From Macrotis lagotis (taxonomy: Eukaryota > Chordata > Mammalia > Peramelemorphia > Peramelidae): 64,000 nt of DNA. A program made the translations under genes and the position numbers. The stretch is from assembly GCF_037893015.1 (NCBI RefSeq), contig NC_133658.1, forward strand, positions 885,157,477-885,221,476, read 5' to 3'. The number at the start of each line of letters is the position of its first letter. Position 1 is the first letter of the stretch. Under the pieces are notes generated by a model. It searched no databases. It saw only the letters and a program-made list of their open reading frames with translations, and was not told the DNA's origin. Positions 42,803-64,000 of this stretch are shown piece by piece.

Positions 42803-43551
42803 CTGCCCCAAGACCGCAGTTGTTTTATAATTATCATATCAAAAAAAATAGTGTGCCATGAGACCTGTGAGATTTTAAAGTGAAAGTGCGGTTAAGTGCC
42901 ATTTTGGGTATTAATTTTCACGAACATAACCAAAATATAATTATTGAAAGCAAAGTTGGTTTTATACAAGAATCTCATTAATCTAAGTCATTTAGAAATG
43001 AAATTTTGAATTCTCAGGAATATCCTTAGAGTGAACTGGCAACCTTTGCTAATGACACACTTTAGCAGCATAGACAAATACGGATGAAACAATTGACCCA
43101 GTGTCTCCATTTGCTGCCATTTGTTGCTTCAGCATTCCAGAGAAGATGAGGGAGGACAGGCACACTAGCTAGATAATGGTTTCGGGATAGGAAGTCTTGT
43201 CCTGAGCTGTTAGTTGTACAGTTCTTGCATTCCTGGGGTGGGGGGACTAGGAACAAATGGACCTGGCAACTGCTGTTGAGTCTATCTCCTCCCCCTGCCC
43301 TTCCTCTCTTTTCCACTAGGGGAAGGTTCTATGTCAGTGATGGCTCCTTTGAATCTTATCTTTTTCTCATCACCTTTCAGGAAGAACTTTTTATCTATAA
43401 GCATTTCAGTCTCTCATGATTCCTATTTACAAAATTTAACCTGTTTCTCACTTTGAAGGGAAAGAAACTGGATCTGTTCTGCAGGGAATTTCTGATGTAG
43501 AAGCTCATTCTTCATGCAATTTGACACCTTTTCTGCAACTTAAATTGAGTT

Positions 43552-43930
43552 TCACGCAGCTAAGCGATCCAATGAATAGAACACTGGTCTTGGAGTCAGG
43601 AGGACCTGAATTCAAATCCAGCCTCAAGACACTTGCCACTTACTAGCTGTGTGACCTTGGGCAAGCCTTCTTGGTGTAGCTAGATCCCTCTGCCTCTGTT
43701 CTCTGAATCTGCATCTTATTCTGACCCCTCTTACACCCCTCTCACATCCAGGGTCATCTTATAGTCACCCTCATTCATATCTGGTCATTGGACTCAGGTG
43801 GCTCTCAAGGAGAAAGTGAGGCTGGTGACTTAGCACAGCACCCCCTCACTCAAATCCAATTCATGTGCTTGACATGGTATCACTTCCCCAATGTTGTAGT
43901 CTTCTTTAAAAATGAAAGACCAACATTAAA
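43552..43930 (+). repeat. Long marsupial SINE in ENO1 intron 1
   Basis: tRNA-like head (ACTGGTCTTGGAGTCAGGAG) with a TTCAAATCCAGCCTC B box, then a long 3' body with TCATATCTGGTCATTGGAC and a tail resembling ATCACTTCCCCAATG and AATGAAAGACCAACA. The same long family occurs in both LTRs near 19.4 and 25.3 kb. Family name not assigned with confidence (WALLSI-like). Confidence 0.8.
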
Positions 43931-44350
43931 ATAATAAGTTGATGACTTCTCTTGAAAAAGTTAGGTTAGTATATTTAAAAAATTAGTTAGAATTTATTAA
44001 ATCACCCAAGGTATGAGAAAAATGAAGAGCTCAGAAACTGACACTCAGACTATTTGATCAGAAACAAAAAAGACCACTAGATTATTATTATTATTATTAT
44101 ATAGGTGGTATGAGAAAAATACAGTGAGCATTCTAAAGCATTTTCTGAGCTCCATAATTTTTCCATGGACATTATTGAATGTGAGATGTTTCATTTTAAT
44201 CCAACCCCCTGAAGTGACTTTTTGTTGACAGCCACAACAGTTCTTGTTGGGGGTACCTCAGTTTGGACCCATTCTTTTTTTTCCTAGGTTTCAGACTTTG
44301 AAGTGGAACTATTAATTTTTTTAATTTTGTTTTCTTCACAGAAATTCAGC

Positions 44351-56622
<12,272 letters not shown>

Positions 56623-56959
56623 GCTCCATGACCATGAAGCCTCAGAGCTAGTAGGCTACAGTCACCTCAGTAGAAGTCCTCCAAAGAATGGGCAGCACCA
56701 AGTAGTAGACCAGTTTTGTTTTGGGGATGGGGGCTCAGTGCTACATAACTCCACCCTGCTCTCTTCCACCTTTCTGTGTTCTCACTGCTTCTTCTGGTAC
56801 CTGATCATTTGGTCCTTTTTTGGAAGACCTCATCTTGTGACTGGATAGAATGATCTGTTCTCACCCCCACCCCCAGTGTTGATGTGCAGAGTCATATACT
56901 TGTGATGCAACCCCCCAACAAGCCCATGGGCCAGATCCTTTAGTGGCTTCTATGTGCAG

Positions 56960-56965
56960 AATAAA
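56960..56965 (+). terminator. ENO1: ENO1 polyadenylation signal AATAAA
   Basis: A canonical hexamer about 340 bases after the stop, followed within 35 bases by TGATGTCTGTTTC, a GT-rich downstream element. Confidence 0.85.
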
Positions 56966-56989
56966 AGTATTCAGTAATCCACTGGAAAT

Positions 56990-57914
56990 GATGTCTGTTT
57001 CTTTCTGGAGTGGATAGGAGTTCTGTGTACATTACATGTGTCTATGTGTTTTATTGATAGAAAAGTAGATTTTTGGAATGCCTTTAACAGAAATTGATTA
57101 AATGTGAGTTACTATGGGTTACAAAACTGCCCCGATCCTGACTGGAGGAAGATAAGTATACCCACGTAAATACCATGTATATGTAAATCATTTCAAGAGT
57201 GATAACTAAAAATTGGTAAAGTCCCTAGGTAGGAGCCAAGTTACTTTTTTGAAGGAAACCAGGAATTTTCTTAGGCAGAACTGACACATGAAAAACATGT
57301 ACAGATGCAGGTAAAGTGGGGAGTGTGATATAGATGAGAAACAAGACCAACTTGATTGTATAAAGTGAATAAGAGTAACTTAACTAGTCAGGAATTTATC
57401 TTAAAGGCATTGAGAACTTTTGAATTTTGAAAAAGCAATAAGGAGGTTCTTGAATAATGAAGGTTAAAAAAGTAATGAGGACAAGAAGAGAACTGGACAA
57501 TGGAACAAGATGGATAAACATAATTTGACAACAGAGAAAAAGTCAAAAATGACTAATGACATGCTGAGTGGTTAGCGTGCTGTTAGTGGAAATGAGAAGT
57601 TTGGGGAAGAAATGTTGGACTAGCTCAGGAGAGATAGGTTGGATCAAAAACTCAACCAAAATATAAGATTGGCAACATAAGCCAAGTAACAAAACTAAAG
57701 CATTTTGGACTTGAGTAAGTAGAACTTCCTATGTAAAGAAAGCAACTCCCAAGATATTGGAAATCCATACCAAAATTCTTTACCATGCCAAAGTTAAGAT
57801 TGAAGTAAGGATTAAATGTCTAACATGCAGTAGAAAATTAAATAATTCCCCTTGCATTTACTTAATGTTCTAGTGGGAAAAATATGTTTAGAAGATGTAT
57901 AAATGAAAAGTTTA
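56990..57914. other. Intergenic sequence downstream of ENO1
   Basis: No gene. 57250-57650 resembles a decayed mid-size marsupial repeat (TTATCTTAAAGGCATTGAGA; GAGAAGTTTGGGGAAGA) but this is weak. Confidence 0.45.
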
Positions 57915-59229
57915 ATAGATAATCTGATGGACAAGATGGTGGGCTAAAGGTAGAGACCCAAACTAACAATTCCTTCAAATATATTTAAATTATGATTAAT
58001 CAAATTCTACAGACAGAACCGATAAAAAAGGGTAAACAATTTGGAAGGTCAGCAAGAAAGGTCTTGTCACCAGGGTGATCTGAACCCTGTCCAGTAGAGA
58101 CACTGGCCCCAGCAAACCAGGAGCAGGCCTTGGGAGCCACTGAATCAGAAGCAGCCGCAACTACTTCAAGAAGTCTCAGTAAGGGTCAAAAGTTGATTAC
58201 AAGGGTTTCTACTAATGCTGAGACAATAATTGCTTCACATCAGAACCTTGAGTAGGTGGTCCAATGCAAGGAAGAGCATTAATATGCCAAAGCTTGGGGA
58301 CCAATGTGGATAGGACCCCTTTCAGAGTTCAGGACAGAATAGAGTGCTTGTGTTCCCTTACAGAGCACAGGCCAGAAGAGTAGTAAAGATCTCTCTTATC
58401 ATCCCACCTTGGATGAACTGATTACTTGCAGGACCCCAGAAGAATCTCTGAAAACAGCAGAAAATCATACATGCTTAGGACAGTGCACACTCCACCCGGG
58501 AAGCAGAGGCCCATTTTAGTAAAGAATTAAGCAAGTCGTGGCTAGGAAAATAAGCAAATGAAGAAAAATTGACCATAGAAAATTGCTGCAGTGCCTAGGA
58601 AGTTAAAACTGCAAAAAAGTCAAAGCCTCCCAAGATGATTTTTTTTTCCAAAAGGGTGAAAACCTCCAAGGCAAAATTTTCAAAGGATTTTAAAAAATAA
58701 AATGAGAGGTAAAAGAAAAATGAGAATGATGCAAGAAAATCACAAAAATAAGTCAGCAGCTTGATATAGAACACACACAAATGCTGAAGAAAATACCTTA
58801 AAAATACTGATCAAATGAGAAAAGTAGTACAAAAATTCACTGAAGAAATATCTTAAAGTAGAATTGGTCAAATGGAAAGGAAATACAAAAGCTCACTGAA
58901 GAAAATACTTAAAAATCCCCTTTAGGATAAATCAAGAAACAAACAAAAAAAAATGAAAAAACAAGACATCTGTGAAAAACATTGATCTGAAAATAGATCC
59001 AGAAGAGACAATTTAAAAATTAATGGACTACCTGAAAGCCATGATCAAAAAAAGAGCCTAGACCACAACTTTCAAGAAATTAACAAGGAAAACTTAACTG
59101 ATAATCTAGAATCAGAAGATAAAACAGAAATGTAAGGAATCCTCAGATCACCTCCTGAAAGAGATCCTTAAATGAAAACTGAAAAGAGTATTACAGCCAA
59201 AGATAATTTCTTCTAAAAGGCAAGAAAAA

Positions 59230-59369
59230 GGGGGTGGCTAGGTGGAGTACTGGATAAAGCACCAGCCCTGGAGTCAGGAGTACCTGAGTTCAAATCTGGT
59301 CTGAGACACTTAATAATTACCTAGCTGTGTGGCCTTGGGCAAGTCACTTTTGCCTTGCAAAAAAAAAAA
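59230..59369 (+). repeat. WSINE1-type SINE with TSD
   Basis: GGGGGTGGCTAGGTGGAGTA to ACTTTTGCCTTGCAAAAAA. AAAGGCAAGAAAA occurs on both sides (about 59216 and 59367). Confidence 0.94.
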
Positions 59370-59715
59370 GGCAAGAAAAGGCTTCTGCAATGGAGTGGAA
59401 GGGGGAAAGATGAGGGGACTCACTCATTAGGTTATAGAAATCTATTTTATCCTAAGAAGGAGAGGGAAAGGGATGCAAGAAAGGGGGACTGGTAAAGTCA
59501 GATACAACATACTTTTGAGGAGGGACAGAGTGAAAGGACAGAAGAAACAATAAATGGGTGTGAGGAGGAATAAGATGGAGGAAAATAAAGCTAGCATTAG
59601 CATCTGTGGGGAAAAAATATTGAAGCAACTTCTCTGATGGATTTATGATGTGATCCATCCCATAGACAAAGCTGAACAACACAGACTGCAGTACACTTTT
59701 TAAAAAAAATTTATT

Positions 59716-59868
59716 CAGGGCAGCTAGGTGGCGAAGTGGAGAAAGTTCCAGCCCTGGAGTCAGGAGTACCTGAGTTCATATCCAGTCTCAGACACTTAAT
59801 AAATAAATATCTAGTTGTGTGGCCTTGGGCAAGTCAACCCCATTTGCCTTGCAAAAACCTAAAAAAAA
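59716..59868 (+). repeat. WSINE1-type SINE (plus arm of an inverted pair)
   Basis: CAGGGCAGCTAGGTGGCGAA to TTTGCCTTGCAAAAACCTAA. Confidence 0.93.
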
Positions 59869-59871
59869 AAT

Positions 59872-60014
59872 TATTCCAGGCAATCAGGTTAAGTGGCTTA
59901 CCCAATGTCACACAGCTAGGTGCCACACAGCTAGGTAATTCTCTGAGCCTGGATTTGAACTCAGGTCCTGACTCCAGAGCTGATACTCTATCCATTGCAG
60001 CACTAAGCTTCCCC
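59872..60014 (-). repeat. WSINE1-type SINE (minus arm of an inverted pair)
   Basis: CAGGTTAAGTGGCTTACCC, CACACAGCTAGGTGCCACAC (a short internal duplication), GAACTCAGGTCCTGACTCC, GCACTAAGCTTCCCCC. Confidence 0.88.
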
Positions 60015-60201
60015 CATTTTTTTTTAATAATATCATTTTTCTTGAGGCTTCTCTATCATTTTGGGAAGGGAGAAGGGATTATGTTTACTTCTACAAGACT
60101 ACTGTAATGTGAAAATAAATTAATTTTAAAAAAAGAATATAGCCAAATTCCAGATCCCCTAAGAGAAATTATCACAAATTGACAGAAAGAAATAATTCAA
60201 G

Positions 60202-60352
60202 GGGCAGCTAGGTGGCACAGTGGATAAAGCACCAGCCCTGGAGTCAGGAGTACCTGCGTTCAAATCCAGTCTCAGACACTTAATAATTACCTAGTTGTGT
60301 GGCCTTACGCAAACCACTTAACCCCCTTTGCCTTGCAAAAAAACAAAAAAAA
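60202..60352 (+). repeat. WSINE1-type SINE with TSD
   Basis: GGGGCAGCTAGGTGGCACAG to TTTGCCTTGCAAAAAAACAA. AATTCAAG flanks both sides (60194-60201 and about 60353). Confidence 0.95.
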
Positions 60353-60712
60353 AATTCAAGCATCATGCAAAATAAGTAGCCTTCATATTAAAGGTCTTAG
60401 GGTTTGGAACATGATGTTCTGAAAGGCAAAAGAGCTTGACTTAGCTTAAAGTCAATCTATACATATTCAGTTAGCTTATAAAACAAATAACCTTTCAAGT
60501 ATTAAAAGGGGAAAAGGGAAGGGGGGGATGGAGAAAGGGAAGGGGAGTGGGAAAAAGGTGAATAACAAAAGGAAGGAAAGGGAAAGGGGAAAGAAAGGGA
60601 AGGAGGTGATACAGGAGGGAAAACACACTGAAGGGGGTGGTATTCAGAAACAAAATACTGGGGAATATGGATAAAGGGGGGAAGGGGAAAAATACAAACA
60701 GGGAAGATAGCA

Positions 60713-63700
60713 TGGAGGACAATAAAGAATTAGTAATCATAACTTTGAATGTGAATGGGATGAACTCTCCCTTAAAACCTAAGCAAATAGCAGAGTGGAT
60801 TAAAAAACAGAATCCTACAATATGCTGCTTACAAGAAACTCATTTGAAGCAGAGAAATATAGAGTAAAGGTAAAAGGTTGGAACAAAATATATTTTGCTT
60901 CAGCTGAAGTAAAAAAAGCAGGGGTAGCAATCCTTATCTCAGACAGAGCAGCAACAAAAATAGATAGCATTAAAAGAGATAAGGAAGGAAACTTTATCAA
61001 GCTAAAAGGTACCATAGACAATAAAGTTATTTCAATACTGAATATATATGCACCCAGTGGGACAGCACCCAAATTCTTGGAGGAGAAGCTGAAAGAACTA
61101 CAGGAAGACATAGACAGCAAAATTCTACTAGTGGGAGACCTCAACATCCCGCTATCAGATCTAGATAAATCGAATCATAAAATAAACAAGAAAGAAGTTG
61201 AGGTAAATATATGTTAGAAAAATTAGATATGGTAGACTTATGGAAGAAACTGAATGGGGATAGAAAGCAATATACCTTTTTCTCTGCAGTACATGGAATT
61301 TATACAAAAATTGACCATGTACTAGGACATAAAAACCTAATGATCAACTGCAGAAAGGCAGAAATAGTGAATACATCTCAGATCACAATGCAGTAAAAGT
61401 CATATGCAATACTGGGCCAAGGAGCTATAGACCCAGAAACAAATTTTAAAAAATGAGTGGATCAAAAAACAAATTATAGAAAGAATTAACCATTTTATGC
61501 TTAGATAATGATAATAATTAAACAACATACCAAAACCTATGGGATTCATTCAAAGCGAGTCTCAGGGGATATGTTATAGCTCTAAATGCTTACATGAATG
61601 AATTAGAGAAAGAAGAAATCAATGAACTAAACATGCAACTAAAAAAATTAGAGAAAGAACAAAGCAAAAATCCTCAAATACGAAATTAGAAATTCTAAAA
61701 ATTAAAGGAGAAATTAATAAAAGCAAAAGCAAAAAAACTATTGAATTAATAAATAAAACCAAAAGTTGATATTATGAAAAAAACAATAAAATTGATAAAC
61801 CTCTGGTCAATTTGATTAAAAAAAAGAAGAAAACCAAATTGCTAGTATCATAAATGAAAAAGGTGAACTCAGCACCAATGAGGAGGAAATTAAAGTAATA
61901 ATTCAAAATTATTTTGCCCAACTCTATGCCAATAAATTTGATAATCTAAGTGAAATGGATGAATATTTACAAAAATATAAATTGCCCAGGTTAAATGAAG
62001 AGGAGATTAAATACCTAAACAACCTTATCTCAGAAAAAGAAATTCAACAAGCAATTATTGAACTCCCTAAGAAATTAAAAATCTCCAGGGCCTGATGGAT
62101 TCACAAGTGAATTCTACCAAACATTTAAGGAACAATTGGTTCCAATTCCATACAAACTCTTCAGAAACATAGGGAAAGATGGAACTCTGCCTAACACTAT
62201 CTATGAAACCAATATGGTGCTGATACCTAAACCAGGAAGAGTTAAAACAGAAAGAAAATTATAGACCTATCTCCCTCATGAATATAGATGAAAAAATCTT
62301 AAATAAAATCTTAGCAAAATAATTACAAGTTATCACTAGGATAATACATTATGATCAAGTAGGATTTATCCCAGGAAAGCAGGATTGGTTCAATATTAGG
62401 AAAACTGTTGATACACTCAATTATATCAACAACAAAGCTATCAGAAGTCATATGATCATATCAATAGATGCTGAAAAAGCTTTTGACAAAATACAGCATC
62501 CATTCCTACTAAAAACACTAGAGTGTAAGAATAAATGGACTGTTCCTTAGAATAATTAGCAGTATCTACCTGAAACCATCAACAAGCATTATATTTAATG
62601 GGGAGAGGCTAGAGGCATTCCCAATAAGATCAGGGGTGAAACAAGGGTGTCCATTATCATCACAACTATTCAATATTGTATTAGAAATGTTAGCATCAGC
62701 AATTAGAGAAGAAAAAGAAATAAGGAATTAGAATTGGGAAGGAAGAGATAAAACTCTCACTCTTTGCAGATGACATGATGGTCTACCTAGAGAATCCCAA
62801 GAAATCATCCAAAAAACTACTGGAAACAATTAGCAATTTTAGCAGAGTTACAGGTTATAAAATAAACCCTCATAAAACTTTTCTATATATGTCTAGCAAG
62901 ATACAGCAGGAAGAGCTAGAAAGAGAAATCCCATTCAAAGTAACCTCAGAAAATATAAAATACTTGGGAGTCTATTTGCCAAGACAGACTCAGAATCTTT
63001 TTGAAAACAATTATAAAACACTTCTCACACAAATTAAATCAGATTTAAATAACTGGGCAAATATCAACTGCTCATGCATAGGTAGAGCTAATTAATTAAA
63101 ATGACAATTCTCCCAAAACTAAACTATCTGTTTAGTGCCCTACCAATCAAAATGTCAAAAAATTACTTTAATGAGTTAGAAAAAATTGTAATTAAATTCA
63201 TATGGAGAAATAAAAAGTCAAGAATTTCCAGGAACTTAATGAAAAAAAGTGCAAAAGAAGGGGGCTTAGCCCTACCTGATCTAAAATTATATTATAAAGC
63301 ATTAGTCATTAAAACTGTTTGGTATTGGCTAAGAAATAGAGTGGTGGACCAGTGGAATAGACTAGGTGTAAAAGCAGGAGATGATTATAGTAATCTGCTG
63401 TTTGATAAACCCAAAGAGTCCAGCCTTTGGGATAAAAACTCCCTCTTTGATAAAAACTGCTGGGATAATTGGAAGTTATTATGGAAGAAACTTAGATTAG
63501 ACCAAAACCTCACACCCTTTACCAAGATAAGATCCAAATGGTTACAGGACATAGACATAAAAAACAATGCTATAAGCAAATTAGAAGATCAAGGACTAGT
63601 CTACCTGTCAGATCTATGGAAAGGGAGCAGTTTATGACTAAAGAAAAGTTGGAGAACATCACCAAAAACCAATTAGATGATTTTGATTACATTTAATTAA

Positions 63701-63836
63701 AAAACTTTTGCACAGATAAAACCAATGTAACCAAGATCAAAAGAAATGTAGTAAATTGGGAAACAATCTTCACAACTAATGATTCTGACAAAGGACTCAT
63801 TTCTAAAATATACAGAAAACTGAGTCATATTTTTAA
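60713..63836 (+). pseudogene. L1 ORF2 (endonuclease plus reverse transcriptase), broken
   Basis: Starts MEDNKELVIITLNVNGMNSP with the endonuclease Asn. QETH at about 60830 carries the catalytic Glu, LVGDLNIPLSDLDKS (about 61133-61177) the Asp/Asn pair, and TCAGATCACAAT near 61379 the SDHN end. RT motifs: [11 protein letters not shown] (about 62460-62492) and the catalytic FADD at 62763-62774. The C-terminal part includes KFIWRNKKSRIS and YYKALVIKTVWYWLRNR (63194-63340). The frame changes several times and part of the endonuclease-RT linker near 61440-61560 is missing, so length is below the usual 1,250-1,280 residues. Confidence 0.92.
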
Positions 63837-63983
63837 GGTGTTTTTTTTTTGCAAGGCAAATGGGGTTTAGTGGCTTGCCCAAGGACACACAGCTAGGTAG
63901 TTATTAAGTGTCTGAGGTCCGATTTGAACTCGTAGTCCTGACTGCAGGGCCAGTGGTCTATCCACTAAGCCACCTAGATGCCC
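63837..63983 (-). repeat. WSINE1-type SINE inserted in L1 ORF2
   Basis: Poly-T, GCAAGGCAAATGGGGTTTAG, CACACAGCTAGGTAGTTATT, AAGCCACCTAGATGCCC. CTGAGTCAT(AT)TTTTAA flanks both sides (63820-63836 and 63984 onward). Confidence 0.94.
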
Positions 63984-64000
63984 CTGAGTCATTTTTAAAA

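Larger units (their letters stand above)
41742..44341 (+). other. ENO1: ENO1 intron 1
   Basis: 2.6 kb. The first 550 bases are CpG island. The rest holds a minus-strand Mar1 SINE piece (42655-42802) and a long SINE (43552-43930), listed separately, plus an (ATT)n run at 44083-44102. I see no additional exon. Confidence 0.85.
59202..60133 (+). repeat. Non-autonomous L1-like insert within L1 ORF1
   Basis: Flanked by AGTATTACAGCCAAA (59187-59201) and AGAATATAGCCAAA (60134-60147), a diverged target duplication. Ends in an A-rich tail after AAATAAATTAATTTT. Contains TTGAAGCAACTTCTCTGATG and CAACACAGACTGCAGTACAC plus three SINEs. Confidence 0.7.
57915..64000 (+). mobile_element. L1 LINE, nearly full length, decayed, runs off the right edge
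   Basis: 5' end GGACAAGATGGTGGGCTAAA with a 5' UTR to about 58590. ORF1 remains at 58590-59201 and 60134-60470, including AATAGATCCAGAAGAGACAA and GACTACCTGAAAGCCATGAT (the RRDN-type RRM region). A purine-rich spacer spans 60500-60700. ORF2 runs from about 60713. It is split over several frames, so it cannot make a full protein. Insertions: a 0.93 kb element with SINEs at 59202-60133, and SINEs at 60202-60352 and 63837-63983. Older than those SINEs. Confidence 0.9.

Overview
The window is vertebrate nuclear DNA, almost certainly from a marsupial. Two things show this. The only protein-coding host gene is a complete, intron-containing alpha-enolase gene (ENO1) of mammalian structure. The rest is packed with marsupial-style repeats: tRNA-derived SINEs of the WSINE1/SINE1 and Mar1 types, L1 elements with marsupial-type 3' ends, and old MIR, L2 and L3/CR1 copies. 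The commonest SINE ends ...CCTTGCAAAAA, which makes me favour an Australian lineage such as a dasyurid over an opossum, but that is a judgement from memory.

Layout. 1-40 kb is intergenic with no host exon I can support. It holds dozens of SINEs, an ancient minus-strand L3/CR1 LINE traceable from about 26.2 to 31.5 kb, a fossil endogenous retrovirus with two LTRs (about 19.0-25.8 kb, minus strand), a roughly 1 kb minisatellite (6.8-7.8 kb) beside an orphan CpG-rich patch (7.9-8.5 kb), and a double hairpin at 37.2-37.3 kb. 40.3-40.8 kb is a G-rich minisatellite touching a CpG island (40.8-42.3 kb) that contains the ENO1 promoter and noncoding exon 1. 44.35-56.62 kb carries the ENO1 coding exons 2-12, with a polyA signal at 56,960. 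About 57.9 kb to the right edge is a nearly full-length but decayed L1 carrying several nested insertions.

Function. ENO1 encodes the cytosolic glycolytic enzyme enolase. All 11 coding exons join in frame into 434 codons plus a stop, and every metal-binding and catalytic residue I checked is present, so the gene looks intact. The promoter has GC boxes, a CCAAT box, a TTTTAA box and an ACGTG hypoxia-type core, as expected for a hypoxia-inducible housekeeping gene. Everything else is repeat or unassigned sequence. I found no new multi-gene system. The items most worth a second look are the E-box minisatellite with an inverted edge unit, the orphan CpG patch, the paired perfect hairpins, the G-rich array at the ENO1 promoter, and the nested transposons that give a readable insertion order.
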